A stretch of 64,000 nt of DNA, from contig NC_080081.1 of the NCBI RefSeq assembly GCF_949987535.1, positions 63,695,603-63,759,602 on the forward strand, given 5' to 3'. This document shows, in pieces, positions 45,581 to 58,368 of this stretch. The position numbers and the translations under genes are program-made. Under the pieces are notes generated by a model. It was not told where the DNA came from. It saw only the letters and a program-made list of their open reading frames with translations, and did no database searches. Every line of letters starts with the position of its first letter. Positions within the stretch are counted from its first letter, which is position 1. The stretch is from Balaenoptera acutorostrata (taxonomy: Eukaryota > Chordata > Mammalia > Artiodactyla > Balaenopteridae).

Positions 45581-46373
45581 TGGCTGTATTAGCTTTGTGT
45601 ACACATCTGTGCTTCAGGCCTGAATGTAAAAAACAATGCTCCACCAGCCCATATAGGAAGGGAGAAAGGGGTGAAAACCTAAAGGAAGGGCCCCTTTATT
45701 TTAAAACGTTCTTAATTTGGATTGGTCAACACACGTCCTATTCTATACGGCAGAGGACAGCATCATCATGGCTATATCATGATCATATCTGGTATTGTCC
45801 CTCTTGCTTCCATGTAATGATATTTTAGAAATTCTCAAGTGCTTGCTCATGACTCTGACATGCTATCAAATTGTAGTGCATCTTCCTGATATTTTAATTA
45901 TGATTGTTACAAATACAATGTAATTCTTACACTGATTTTTGAAGCATTTAAAATATTTTTCGTCTCTGACTTTATTTTTATATTTGTAACTATTTTTGAT
46001 AAGCATATCAATTATTTTAGTCAAATTGTCATCATTCAAAAGATTCATTCAGATTAATTATCTTAGTAACTTCATTGTGGAAACATTTATGTAGCACTTA
46101 AGATATAGATAACTTCTGCATACTAAGAGTAATACTAAATCAAATAAGATAGAGTCTTCAGGCAACTTTATATTTAAGTTAGAACAATGGAGATCCACAC
46201 AACTAACCCTAATAGAATGTGTTAAGAGCTAAATGTAGTGATATAAATAGAGTGATAAATAGAGCTCTAGCTTAGACTGGACACCAATGTACATTTTTTA
46301 AAAATTTGGTGGCCAAAGGTAGGGTGCAAAGACCTGACATTTAAACACATCAGGTAATTCTTGTATTTATCTA
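45581..46373. other. No gene seen
   Basis: Single-copy-looking DNA. The 102-codon plus-strand frame at 45,520-45,828 starts inside the MIR and is not recognisable. Confidence 0.42.
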
Positions 46374-46765
46374 GAGCAGAGTCCACAAACTGTTGTTTGT
46401 AGGCTAGATTTGTCTTGCATATGTTTTTGTGGGGGTTTTTTTTGACTCACAGAATATTTTAAAAATTTGAACCAACACAAAAACATTAGGAGATTTCATA
46501 CAAAAGCCTAAATTTCCCAGTTTCTCCTGAAATTTTTTAAAGACTTGCCATTAGTCCTTAACTAATGTCTATAACATTAGTCCTGCTTTTGTACATGATG
46601 AAAGTAGATGGAGATGAATAGAACATGCCTACCTTAAATTGGCCAAGTGCTCTCAATTTCACTACTAGCTGTGCCACTTCACACACCCCTCTGCTGTCAT
46701 TTTTGAAACACCCACACTGGCTCCTATCTCATGGCCTGTGCATTTGCTGACCTCTAGTCTGGAAT
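46374..46765. mobile_element. hAT-type DNA transposon relic
   Basis: The ends look like degenerate inverted repeats: gcagagtccacaaactgt on the left and, reversed, ctagaggtcagcaaatgc on the right. The interior has cacagaatattttaaaaat and ggagatttcatacaaaag, seen in Charlie-type non-autonomous hAT elements. No transposase frame is present. The family is not assigned. Confidence 0.45.
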
Positions 46766-46779
46766 CTTCTCTCTGTTCC

Positions 46780-47145
46780 CTCCCCCACCCCCCACCGCCC
46801 TGCCATGTACCTGTTAGCTCAATTCCTCAATTCATTCAGGCCTCTGGTTAAAGTTCACCTCATTATAGAGGCTTTCCCTGACCTCCCTCCCTAAAAGGAC
46901 ACTTTTATCTTATCACTATCCCTTTATCCCACGTAACTATTCTTTGAGACACTTATGGCCATATGGCATATTTTATATTTTTTATGTGTTTGTTAATTAA
47001 ATATGCCCCTCTAATGGGACATATGCTTTGTGAGAGCTGGGCCTTTGTTTTGTTTACCATGGTTTCCCCGCCACCTATCACAGTGCATGGCACAGACAGC
47101 CAATAAATACGTGTTGAGTGAATGCTGTTGAATGAATCAGTTGAA
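46780..47145 (+). repeat. L2 LINE 3' end, plus strand
   Basis: Clear L2 order: agttcacctcattatagagg, gctttccctgacc, a central ttattctttgagacacttat, then a gagagctgggcctttg segment, cacagtgcatggcacagaca and the gaatgaa tail. It is one of the best-preserved ancient repeats here. Confidence 0.85.
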
Positions 47146-48059
47146 TGTATACACATGTGTATAATGTACGTTACATCTAACACGTACAAAAATGTTAAAA
47201 TCTGCAATATATATTATAATGACCTGAGAAGCTGTTCTCAGGGTCTGATTACCTGAATAGTAAGTGAAGAACCTTGTTTGATCATGGGTGCTACAAATTC
47301 AAGAGGCTGTGGAATGCACATGATTTGGAACATACAGTTCATTTGGATCAAGCTGAAATTCTGAGCATTTTGTAGTTTTTCCTTAATACCTGACATATAA
47401 TTCTCCTACCAGCATATTGTGCAGTTTTATTTCAGGTCATGTGAAAACCACAAAGTTATGGAAGCATGGGGGTGGGAAAGGGTTGTAGAAAATAACACAT
47501 CTTATGGCTTTTTGTTTCTGAATTCTCATACTTCTTGTAGAGCTCTGCATTGGAAATAAAAATTTGTCAGGACTATCAGGGGAAAGAACTGAAGAAACAT
47601 TTGACAGGATAGATGAGAAGGAAATGGGGGAGGGAACATTTGAGTCCAGATAAGTTTTACCACAATGTAAAAATAAGCTCCCATAATCCCCCTGTCCTCA
47701 TTGTGCCCTCAGCAAATGACACAGACATAGAAAGATTTATGTAATTCAGTGGGTCTCACACTGTTAGGAAGAAATATTGGAACCAGGGAGTGAATGTCAC
47801 TGGGAAACCCTTACTGTGAACTTGGCTGTTCACCAGCCTGACTCTGTGGTATGTGTGTGTTCCCCAAACAATTAGGAAGGATTTCACTTTGTTCCTTGGC
47901 AGGTCTGCCTCATTCCTATGTATTGCCACCTTCTCTTCTTTATTCTTTTCTTACAACTCAAAGGAAAAGTATACACTCCCTGTTCATGATTTCTTCTCCA
48001 TCTATGACTTAATGGCTCCCCAGCTGTGCTTTACTCTCTGTTTTATAATATAATTGTAA
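47146..48059. other. No gene seen
   Basis: About 0.9 kb of single-copy-looking DNA. Confidence 0.42.
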
Positions 48060-48130
48060 GGCATTCTCATTTATCCAGAAAGTGTTTATTGAGTGCCCAC
48101 TAATTCTAGGTACTAGGGATACACAGTGGA
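48060..48130 (-). repeat. Ancient L2/MIR-era repeat remnant
   Basis: Contains gtttattgagtgcccactaa followed by ctaggtactagggatacaca. Short and diverged. Confidence 0.55.
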
Positions 48131-49449
48131 ATAACAGATGAAGCTTTCTGAACACTTTCTATGATCTGAGTGAGCTCCATGGGGAACTTTTACAGATATT
48201 GGTTAAAAAATCCATCAAAGAAGGATGTTGAGAAAAAGTAAACAAAAGATGTTCCTTTCCTGCAAAAGATAGACACTTAATCCTGGTGTTCTGTGGAAAA
48301 CCTTACTGTAAGATGTGTAGGGAGGTATGTATGCCAATAGTTCTCTATCAAAATAACTACAAATTCTAACACCTGAGGAGAATGTCTCAGAAGAAGCCAG
48401 GAGCACATGTTTCGAGACATATACATAAACAGCACACAGGAACATGCTTATGTATTTTATTAACGTTTCTTCTTCAGGCTGAGATGCCTAACCTAGAGAT
48501 ATAGGAAGAGTATGCCAAAACTGTATAGAAAATTCTCAACCTCTCTTGATGCCTAAAGATAGAAATATAAACATTAATTTGGAGACCAACTGAGTAGGTG
48601 GCCCCCTGGGTATGATGGGTGTCTTTTTTGGGGGATGTTTTAATCAGCAAATTATTGAGATGACATCATATATTGTTTTTAGCTGAATTCTGCGGCAGAA
48701 AGTGTGTAAGAAGGAGCCACGGTCCTGTAGGAAAGTTAATGTCATTCAATATTTCCCATACTCTTTTAAACCAAGATTGGAACAGCAGTTTCTGTAGCAG
48801 AAATACTTGGTTTTGGGAAGAGTTTTCTTTGCTCCTCCATTGGCTCCATAAGTGGACCCTGTTGGGGTTTTTCATGAGTTGTGAATGTGCAAGTATAAAA
48901 TGCACTCCTAGGCTGTGCTACCCATTTGGAGGGGGGAGGGTAGAAAAGTTCCTGGGAGCACAGCGGTGAGGTAGCCCTTTCTGCTTGCTCAGTTGAGGCA
49001 ACTGAGCCTTTAGAGAAAAGGAAGTTCTGATATTTGATTTTCTGACTAACTCTGTTACTAAGAAAACTCTTACTTTTCATGCTTGGGAGTTGAAAATATT
49101 TCTAAGTCTGTTTACCTTCATTAGGAAATACTGTTTACAAACTGTAATGGAGTCTTTGGTCAAGGTTGAGGATCTTGCACCCTTGGGTCCCTACAGTGGA
49201 GATCATAACTGTGGTCTAAATGTAGAGGAGAGGACATTCCATAGATGTTGGATTTTGGACAAAATCTCTAATGAAGACTTGTGTGTTGCCTTTCTGAGAG
49301 CTAATAATTAAGACTCTGGGTAGCTGTATGTGCCTGTGCTGAGCCCCTCAGCTACAAGCATTTTGAGAAGAAAGAGGCTCTCGGGAAGTTATTTCTAAGT
49401 TATGTAACTAGTAAGTGACAAGGGAATGATTCAAACCCAACGCCTTAAA
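48131..49449. other. No gene seen
   Basis: 1.3 kb of single-copy-looking DNA. Overlapping frames at 48,666-49,080 on both strands (79-104 codons) are not recognisable. Confidence 0.42.
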
Positions 49450-49600
49450 GATAAACAACTTAAAACAATCCCATTTTATAAATAACTAAGTGAGACCCAG
49501 AGAAGTAGGTGAATCTCTCAAGACCACAGAACAGGTTAAAAGCAGAGACAGGCCAGGCATCTGTCTACCAGGCTGACCTTCCTATCACACCATACATCTG
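49450..49600 (-). repeat. MIR SINE, minus strand
   Basis: Reversed MIR with cccattttataaataactaa, gacccagagaagtaggtga and a degraded aggcatctgtctaccagg right end. Confidence 0.65.
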
Positions 49601-49729
49601 GCTGTATGCACAGCCCTTCAGGGTCTCAAGAGCAGACCTGGGACATAGAGAATCCCTATCACACCAGCTACAGCACAAACAGAACCTGGTCACTCTTTGG
49701 GGAAAGGCTTTTTGCTTCTCGCTATTATT

Positions 49730-49940
49730 TATCTGACCTCCCCCTATATGGCCAGACTCTAGCAGGTTCTTTACTTCTGTGATCCTCACAACTACACTAT
49801 GAGATGGTATTATCATTATGTTCACTTTACAGATAGGTAAACTGAGTCCCAGTTCCATTAAGGAACTTGCTCAAGGATGCATAGGTAGAAAGAGACTGAG
49901 TTGGGGTCCAAAATTTGGTCGATGGGACTTGAACCTATCC
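49730..49940 (-). repeat. MIR SINE, minus strand
   Basis: Reversed MIR: gatcctcacaactacactat, then ttcactttacagataggtaa and actgagtccc, then gaacttgctcaaggatgcat, and gacttgaacctatcc at the right. Nearly full length. Confidence 0.88.
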
Positions 49941-51879
49941 TCTTTCTACAACACACAGTGTCTTTCACAGTTGCTCTGGGGATGAGGGGAGAAGGTGCCT
50001 TGAGCAAACATCTCCTCCTGCCCAACCCCAGAGATAACTGCCATGCTTGGCCAGGTGCCTGGCACCTGTGAGCTTGGAGCCAGCTGCAGCTAGACTTTGC
50101 AGGCATCAGAGCCTGGGCTGAGTGGGCATGTCACTCCCAACTGTGTGAATGAATGTTTGATTTGCCTTAGCTCACCACTGGGTGGGGTCCACTTTGGGCA
50201 GAACACTTAGTGGCTGAATAAACACTCAGAGCATCTTGGAAAGGCTGCATGGGCTGGTGGTTTGACACTGATTTGGGCTGTTTGGAGAGGCGCCACTTAA
50301 AGCCAGCTTTGACCACTGGTACGCTCTTGAGAGACCTTGCCTTCTTAGCCTCTCACTGTCCTCGTTTCTTGGAGGTCAACTGAGGACAAACAAATCCTAT
50401 TATTTCTGCTGAGTTTCTCTTCTCCAGACTGAGGACAGAGCAGGAGACGCCTCTGAAATGCTGGACAAAGTAAACTAAAAGCCGCCAAAATGGAAGAGGC
50501 TGCTTTAGAACCTTACACCTGGGAGGGTGATAAAGGCACACAACCCAGGGCACAGATGGAGGAAATTCTTTGTTTGTTATATTCTCAGAGGCCCTTGGAG
50601 CTGCCCTGTGAGGAGAACTGTTTCCTTTTATCACCTCAAGGACTGGGTTAGAGGCTTTGCAGAGCCTGTGCTGTTGGTTCCTTCGCTGGCTCTGACTTGG
50701 ATCTTAGAAGGGCATGATTGCTATGACCATGAGCCTGAGAAAGGTGCAAAAGAGTGGGAGTTCGTATGTGACTGTGAATGCTGCTGCATTCATGCTGGAG
50801 ACGCATGGACAGGAAGAGTGCTCTCAATGGGCCAAAACAGCCAATTACATGGAGGAAGTGGGGAAGCTCTGCTGTGAATTACTCAAACTTCAAGCTAGAG
50901 TGTGAACACTGGGGAGTAATTCATAGTGTTTTCCTATAGTCCATATAAAGATCTAATCTATGCACTTAACAAAAACTCACAGGAGGTCCCAAAACTAACC
51001 TAGAAAAACGTCTTCGATATAGTAAATGTTCTTTGAGTATGTAAAATTGGTGACTGATTGAAATGAGGCACTTGGAGATTCAAGATGGTTGGTGAGATAA
51101 TAAAGTGCCATTGTGTCTTCAAAGAAGTAATGAGCAAGAATCAAGGAGGTTAAAACCATCTGTGATGGGTATTACAGAAACTTCTGCTAAAAATATCCCA
51201 AAGGAGAGCCATCTCTGGAGCTTGAGAAGCATTGTTGACTTTTAAAATAGTCTCTTTTTCTAGTCCCTGTTGATCTCTACCCAAATAAAATAATCATACT
51301 TGAGTAAATTATTTCTCACACTGTGTCTCACAGAGAACACTGAAATTACTGTGGAGCTGAAAAATTAGTGACAGACATAAGGGATGTGTTACTCTAAGTA
51401 GCCTGGAAAGGTGCCTAAACAGTTTAGTGACTTCGTGTGATTAATGAGCATGTGTGAGTCAACAGTGGAGGTGGGACCTCTGAGTTCAATTTCTTTTCCT
51501 TCAGGCTAATGAGCAAGGAATGGGGACTAGCTTAGATTTAGGAAGTTGGATAATTTAGAGTCATGATAATGTAGCCGTAAATAAGAGTTTTGCCACCTTC
51601 AACCAAGTGCCAACTTAGGCCTTTTTTATTGAGTGACTATTTGGTGGGGATAAGGGAAAATAGCATTAAAATAAATGCTGAAGACTTCTTGGAGAATAAA
51701 AACCAGATATTTAAGGGGAAGACAGCTACCTCTTCCTTATCTTTCAAGGGTTCAACTTGAATAACTATAAATAACCATTCTCCCTGCCAGGAGGCCACCC
51801 TTAACTTGTCTAAAATGTTAGTCCCTGATCTTATAATTGCAGAGCTCCTTGGACTTTTCACAATTGTAAATCTATAGTT
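49941..51879. other. Repeat-poor 1.9 kb without a recognised gene
   Basis: GC content is higher than the surroundings at 49,940-50,900. The largest frame, 50,527-50,877 (116 codons), has no recognisable domain, and no start context or splice pattern supports a gene. Confidence 0.45.
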
Positions 51880-52025
51880 ACTTGTGTAATTATTTGTTCA
51901 GTATCTTTCTGGAGACAAGGGACTGTGTCCATTGTCTTCACCTCCATATTTCTAGCTCCTATCCCTGTGTCTGGCACATAGTAGACATTTAATAATATAT
52001 GTAGAATGAATGAGTGAATGAATAG
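51880..52025 (+). repeat. L2 LINE 3' end, plus strand
   Basis: It shows gacaagggactgtgtccatt, then gtgtctggcacatagtagac, then the gaatgaatgagtgaatgaat tail, typical of the L2 3' terminus. Confidence 0.82.
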
Positions 52026-53164
52026 CTCCTTCAAAACTACTACTAAAATTTGTTGTTACCATCTCATTCTTTACACATTAAGATTGTTTGAAGCATTCAC
52101 AGAGATATTGGTCTGATCAATTCAATATCTTTCAAAGGCTAGAAGTTCTCTAGATGAGCTACTGAAACTAAGGATACATTTTTCCAAAATAAATTCTGGA
52201 TTTCCAGTTGATAGTATCTATTCATAGCTGTTTTACAGCACTGAGCAACCCAACTGCATTGGGTTCATATTTTTGGAGGGGAATCCCCATATCAAAATGA
52301 GATTCCTCTTCTCTCACTTGTCAAGCCTTCATATTTCCTCATATGAATCAAGATTTATGAAAATACTATTGGGGAGGATTATCAGAGTTATGGAAACCAA
52401 AGAATGATGGTCACTGGGTCTGTCTTACAAGTCATGACTAACGAGTCTTCACTGCAGTTCAAGTTGTAAGCCATTTCCATGGCCCTGATTTCCAGTAAGC
52501 AAAGGTCTTGGTTCTTAATGTGGTACCAAACCTATAGAGTGAAAAGTTTTCTTGGAATCTCTCAGACTGCTTTTTTTTTTTAACCCCTACTGATTTAGGA
52601 AGAAATTTCCAGAATAAATTTCAAAGAACCATAAGTAAACAAAGAAGAAAGTTATAAAATTGATAAACTGAGGAAAAATGTGCTTTCCCTCCCTGCTCTC
52701 TTTCAGGACATTGATAACAAGGTTTTGAAGGCAAGTTGTTAAATCAGGTGAAGGTGCAAACTTTGACCTTCCATATCTCCTCTGAGTCTAACTTTGTGTT
52801 TTCTCAAAAAGCATTTCTAACTTCACAGAGCCAATATGGGTGAGAGGAAGATGCTTAGGACTGCACAAAGTGCCCTTTGGAAGCATACGCCTGGCGTAAC
52901 CTCACACTGTGCCACTATGGAGGGCAGTATTCATCCCATGTGGGCTCTAGTGAAGCGTTTTTCCACACCTGAGATGACAACAGAATGTTGCTGTGAAAAC
53001 AAGTTGATACTTTTCACTTCTGTTTCTATCTGGTTGACTTTGAAACGTCACTTTGCCAGTCAGAAAGCTGTTCACTCCACAGTTGTGGATGTGTGCACAT
53101 CCCTTCCACACAGCAATGAAATGCTTCATGGTTGATATAATGAAGTGAGGAACGATACAGTAGA
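52026..53164. other. No gene seen
   Basis: Single-copy-looking DNA. The 99-codon plus-strand frame at 52,836-53,135 encodes nothing I recognise. Confidence 0.42.
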
Positions 53165-53340
53165 CTAGCACGGCGACTAGTCCCAGGTCCTAGTTCAGGT
53201 TTTGACACTATTTCACCTTAGGCCTCCTATTCTCTGAGTTTTGAGCAAAAATCTTGTTAAGCCTTAGTTTACTTATCTGGGAAAATGGGTAAACTGAATA
53301 GATCATCTGGTTTGATCTTTAGAAGCCTTGTGTTGTGTGA
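53165..53340 (+). repeat. MIR/MIR3-type SINE remnant, plus strand
   Basis: Text 'gccttagtttacttatctgg … aaatgggtaaactgaataga' and tcatctggtttgatcttt, in MIR3 order. Diverged. Confidence 0.55.
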
Positions 53341-55059
53341 GTCTGCAATGGTCAGGCGAGTGGATGATCAGGTTCTTATAGACCATGGCTAAAGATACTA
53401 GATCACCCATGCCAAGGCCTGGCAATTTTAGCTGTTTCATCGGGGCATTTCATACACTCTCTCTCACTCTGTTCTCAATCTTACTGTACATCAATAAGAA
53501 ATACAAAGAAGGAAAATACTGGGGCGTAAGAATACATACATTTTGCTTACATTTGCCTTTTATAGCCTGTACTAGTAGATCTCAAATAGTACTGCTTTAT
53601 ACCATTTAGACAATTTAAACACTTTTCAGCAATTTTGATAATTCTAGATATGTCACTATTTAAGCACATTTTCCACTATCCAACCAAAGATTTTTTTTCC
53701 TTAGCTTGACACTTCTGCTAGACTTTTAAAAAATTACTCATTTGAACACAACAGTTTCTAAATTACAATGTTGACTTTACTAACAATATGATAATAACAA
53801 ATAGTTATAGAATGTTTTACAGTTCATTTTGTCCTATTTGGAACATCCCATTAGAGGTGTTCCAAAAAAAAATTACTGTTTCTCTCTAAGTTTGAAAGAC
53901 AGTAAGCAAGCATGAATGTTGTATTGATGAAGAGGGAGCAGATCTTTAGTCACCAGTATCTCTCACTTTGGAAATACCCACTTTGTTTTTTGCGACAATT
54001 TTCATTCATTTGAAAACCAAAATTCAAATCTGGTTGAGCCCCAAGATGGTGCTTCTAAAAACTCAGAATTTGATCTTGCTTGGCAGATTTACAATTTAAA
54101 GAGAGAGAAAGAAAGCTATTCAGCTGCAAAGGTGGATGTGTGCAGATCCCTCCTTTCATACAGAAAGCAGAGAAGGCTGCTTCACAGAGAGCAGAGAGGG
54201 CCATACTTGCCCCTACAGCAGCCCCACTCTTAGACCTAAGGAAGCACTTGAGCCTTTCTCCTCCAGGGGCTTCCGAGAATATCGCTCCTCAATGACAAGT
54301 GGCCTTACCAATAGTGTCCTCTCTTGCAGTGTCCACCTGATGTACTGACAGCCTACTCTCCCAGGTCAGCCTTAAGCTGCCCAGGGTGAAGGAACAACAT
54401 GTCTTGTGTGAATGGGACCACTGTTAACACTCTGCCCACAGGCTCTTCTTATCCTCCCTGTTGGTAGTAGTGTGTGAAAGGCAGGGTATAGCCAACATTG
54501 AAAAAGTTCACATTGCAGGAATGCAGGGATTCCAGGCTAAAGAATACAGGAGAAGACGTGGCTAGAAGATGTGTTGTTCTATGTTTATTCTATGAAATTC
54601 TAAACAGTAAATTTAATATGACCAGAAAACAAAGTGTTGTCCGCATTAGCCTACGTATTCTGGGTAAGACTTGTATCTGTGCTCATCATCCATGAGCCAA
54701 TAACAACCTTGGAGGAAGTCATTGGAAACCAGGATTCACATGGCTATGATGTAACCAGCATCAAATAAATGCAGGGGCAAGAGCTATAATGTTTCAATAC
54801 ATACAGGCTCTGAAGAGCCATGGTCTTGCAAGTAATAGCAATAAGGCTATTTTTTGTCTCATGGTGGAAGACATGAAATTAGCAGCGTGGGCATAATTGG
54901 CAATAAAAACCCTAAAAAGATAGTTCCTGGACTTGAACAGGAAGAGGTGGCACCTAGATACCATGTGAGCTGAATGGACAGCAAACGAGTATGTAAGTAA
55001 CTCTTCCCTACCCATTACTCCATATCTTTATTGATAAATTACTATATCTCACATGGATC
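53341..55059. other. No gene seen
   Basis: 1.7 kb of single-copy-looking DNA without repeat or coding signals that I can support. Confidence 0.43.
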
Positions 55060-55365
55060 TATGGTTTTATAATTTTTTAATTGAGGTTAAATTCATATAA
55101 CATAAAATTAACTTTTAAAGTGTACAATTCAGTGGCATTTAGTACTTTCACGTGTTGTACAACCATCACCTCTATCTAATTCTAGAATATTTTTATGACA
55201 CCAAAAGGAAACACTGTAACCACTAAGCAGTCACTCCTCTTTCCTCTCTTTCCCCAACCCCGAGCAACCGTTAATCTGCTTTCTACCTCTGTGGATTTCC
55301 CTATTCTCGATATTTCATATAAATGGAATCATATGATATGTGGCCTTTTATGTCTAATCTAGAAA
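55060..55365 (-). mobile_element. L1 3' UTR fragment, minus strand
   Basis: Reversed 3' UTR in order: ttaattgaggttaaattcat, agtgtacaattcagtggcat, gtacaaccatcacctctatc, gagcaaccgttaatctgctt and ataaatggaatcatatgata. It breaks off at about 55,365, so it is a short truncated copy of an older L1 subfamily. Confidence 0.88.
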
Positions 55366-56040
55366 GAATTCATAGAGATGGTGATTGTCAAAGCAGTGAT
55401 TTGAATGTGGGAAGAAGCAAGACTTTGCCATGAAGGCAGAGAAGGCAGAGGAGTGGCCAAAGTTGCCAGAATAGGGCAGAGAGATGAAGATGGGGCTTGT
55501 AGTGGGAATAATTCATTTGTGGAAGGCCTCAATGACTGTAACTAGAGTTTTACAGTTGCAGAAGGCAACTGGGAACTCTTGTAGGATCATTAGAAGGGGG
55601 ACAGGTGATTTTCACTGCTGTTTGCAGGAGTGAGTGCTCAAGTCAGGAAAGTTGTGATACAGGCTATGACCTAACGCTATGCCAAAAAGGTTGAAAATAA
55701 AGAGGCAGAAGACATGAGTAAATAAGGTTCCCTCAAGGTATGTGGTTATAACTCTTTACTAGTTCTCTACTTAAAGTTTCTGCTAATTCAAGAAAGAATT
55801 GAGTATTCTAAGAATCCATTAAAAAAAAACATTCTAAGTGCATGGATGACTCAAGAAACTCTCTATGCCTATAAAAGGTATCTGCTTATTCATAATTAAC
55901 TAGTCTCCAGAGTCTCTAATATTCAACAATTCCACACTTTCCTTCATTCAGATTTTCATTTATTCAACAAATATTTATTGAGCATGTACTTAAGATCGTA
56001 CAGAGGAGATTCAAGAACCAAAGGTGTGTTTGGACTAGAT
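55366..56040. other. No gene seen; possible ancient repeat remnants
   Basis: The segment at 55,390-55,690 resembles the unnamed ancient repeat at 31-33 kb. Near 55,935-55,990 cattcagattttcatttatt and caacaaatatttattgagca mark an old L2/MIR-era remnant. Confidence 0.4.
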
Positions 56041-56259
56041 TAGTGGTTCTCAACAGGGACAGTACCCTCTATGGTGGGTTTTGGTACTTTGGGTGTATTT
56101 TTGGTTGTTGCAGTGATCGGAATGAACCAGTGGCTCATGATGGAGGTCAGGGATGTTAAGTGGCCTGGCTGTTCCCAGAACAGTCCTGCACAATGAAGAA
56201 TGATCTCATATCTACACAGTTTCCTAATAGCTCAGACATTCAAGTAGGTGGAAACCCTG
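56041..56259 (+). mobile_element. MER5A-like hAT (Charlie) element
   Basis: It starts tagtggttctcaacaggg and ends gtggaaaccctg, the two terminal inverted repeats of this non-autonomous hAT family. Inside are gtatttttggttgttgcagt and gatgttaagtggcctggctg. No transposase is encoded. Confidence 0.85.
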
Positions 56260-56572
56260 TTTATAATTATCCAACCAAAATCTAACTCAAATATATATAA
56301 TTATCCAAACTTAGAACTTAAACTAACATATATATATACACACACAAATACTTCTTCATAGTTTCAATAAATATGAGACTTTCCAAGAATGGTTCTACTG
56401 TGTATATTGAAGGAAGATAGTGCTTTGTTTCATTCAGCACTTGACCAAGTATTGTTCACTATTTTGGAAAATGGCATCACCAATGGTCATACTGAACCTT
56501 GTGTTTGAGTCTTCATCAATCAGTCTGATTTTCTAACTGCCATGTTTGTAATAATTCTACATATAGTTACGT
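56260..56572. other. No gene seen; short TA/CA run
   Basis: AT-rich DNA with a TA run at about 56,326-56,338 followed by a few CA units. Otherwise unrecognised. Confidence 0.42.
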
Positions 56573-56582
56573 TGAAGGATAA
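56573..56582. repeat. TSD, left copy (tgaaggataa)
   Basis: Exact 10-bp repeat at 62,720-62,729, flanking the long minus-strand L1. Confidence 0.8.
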
Positions 56583-57099
56583 TATTTTTCCACTTTGATT
56601 TGAACATTTTTATTTATTTATTTTTTTAACATCTTTATTGGAGTATAACTGCTTTACACTGTTGTGTTAGTTTCTGCTGTATAACAAAGTGAATCAGCTG
56701 TATGTATACATATATCCCCATTTCCCCTCCCTCTTGCATCTCCCTCCCACCCTCCCTATCCCACCCCTCTAGGTGGTCACAAAGCACCGAGCTAATCTCC
56801 CTGTGCAATGCAGCTGCTTCTCACTAGCTATCTATTTTACATTTGGTAGTGTATGTATGTCAATGCTACTCTCTCACTTCATCCCAGCTTACCCTTCCCC
56901 CTCCCCGTGTCCTCAAGTCCATTCTCTACGTCTGCGTCTTTATTCCTGTCCTGCCCCTAGGTTCTTCTGAACCATTTTTTTTTTTTTAGAGTCCACATGT
57001 ATGTGTTAGCATATGGTATTTTTCTCTGGCTTACTTCACTCTGTATGACAGATTCTAGGTCCATCCACCTCACTACAAATAATTCCATTTCGTTTCTTT

Positions 57100-58350
57100 T
57101 TATGGCTGAGTAATATTCCATTGTATATATGTGCCACATCTTCTTTAGCCATTCATCTGCCGATGGACACTTAGGTTACTTAAATGTCCTGGCTATTGTA
57201 AATAGTGCTGCAATGACCATTGTGGTACATGTATCTTTTTGAATTATGGTTATCTCAGGGTATATGCCCAGTAGTGGGATTGCTGGGTCATATGGTAGTT
57301 CTATTTTTAGTTTTTTAAGGAACCTCCATCCTGTTCTCCATAGTGGCTGTATCAATTTACATTCCCACCAACAGTGCAAGTGGGTTTCCTTTTCTCCACA
57401 CCCTCTCCAGCATTTATTGTTTGTAGTTATTTTATGATGGCCATTCTGACTGGTGTGAGGGGATACCTCACTGTAGTTTTGATTTGCATTTCTCTAATGA
57501 TTAGTGATGTTGAGCATCCTTTCATGTGTTTGTTGGTAATCTGTATATCTTCTTTGGAGAAATGTCTGTTTAGGTCTTCTGCCCATTTTTGGATTGGATT
57601 GTTTTTTTTTTTGATATTGAGCTGCATGAGCTGCTTGTATTTTTTGGAGATTAATCCTTTGTCAGTTGCTTCGTTTGCAAATATTTTCTCCCATTCTGAG
57701 AGTTGTCTTTTCATCTTGTTTATGGTTTCCTTTGCTGTGCAAAAGCTTTTAAGTTTCATTAGCTCCCATTTGTTTATTTTTGTTTTTATTTCCATTACTC
57801 TAGGAGGTGGGTCAAAAAGGATCTTGCTCTTATTTATGCCATGGGGTGTTCTGCCTCTGTTTTCCTCTAAGAGTTTTATAGTGTCTGACCATACATTTAG
57901 GTCTTTAATCCATTTTGAGTTTATTTTTGTGTATGGTGTTAGGGAGTGTTCTAATTTCATTCTTTTACATGTAGCTGTGCAGTTCTCCCAGCACCACTTA
58001 TTGAAGAGGCTGTCGTTTCTCCATTGTATATTCTTGCCTCCTTTATCAAAGATAAGGTGACTATATGTGCATGGGTTTATCTCTGGGCTTTCTATCCTGT
58101 ACCATTGATCTATATTTCTGTTTTTGTGCCAGTACCATACAGTCTTGATTACTGAGAACTATAGTATAGTCTGAAGTCAGGGAACCTGATTCCTCCAGCT
58201 CCGTTTTTCTTTCTCAGATTGCTTTGGCTGTTCGGGATCTTTTGTGTTTCCATGCAAATTGTGAAATTTTTGGTTCTAGTTATGTGAAAAATGTCACTGG
58301 TAGTTTGAAGGGATTGCATTGCATCTGTGGATTGCTCTGCGTAGTATAGT
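57100..58350 (-). pseudogene. L1 ORF2 C-terminal half (after deletion)
   Basis: This retains the part of ORF2 downstream of the RT core: open blocks at 57,427-57,960 and 57,176-57,379, and the C-terminus at 56,957-57,139. The Cys-rich C-terminal segment is recognisable near 57,330-57,430. It is separated from the endonuclease half by the breakpoint at 58,354-58,370 and by frameshifts. Confidence 0.88.
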
Positions 58351-58368
58351 CATGGTCAGTATTGTGAA

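Noticed and set aside
45520..45828. 102-codon plus-strand frame
   Set aside because: It begins inside a MIR element and is unrecognisable.
50527..50877. 116-codon plus-strand frame
   Set aside because: No recognisable domain, no splice or promoter support, and composition is not clearly coding.
52836..53135. 99-codon plus-strand frame, Cys- and His-containing
   Set aside because: No domain recognised and a comparable frame exists on the other strand; likely chance.
57374..58060. 228-codon plus-strand frame rich in Phe, Leu and Ser, resembling a membrane protein
   Set aside because: It is antisense to the L1 ORF2 C-terminal region; hydrophobicity comes from reversed Lys/Glu-rich codons.
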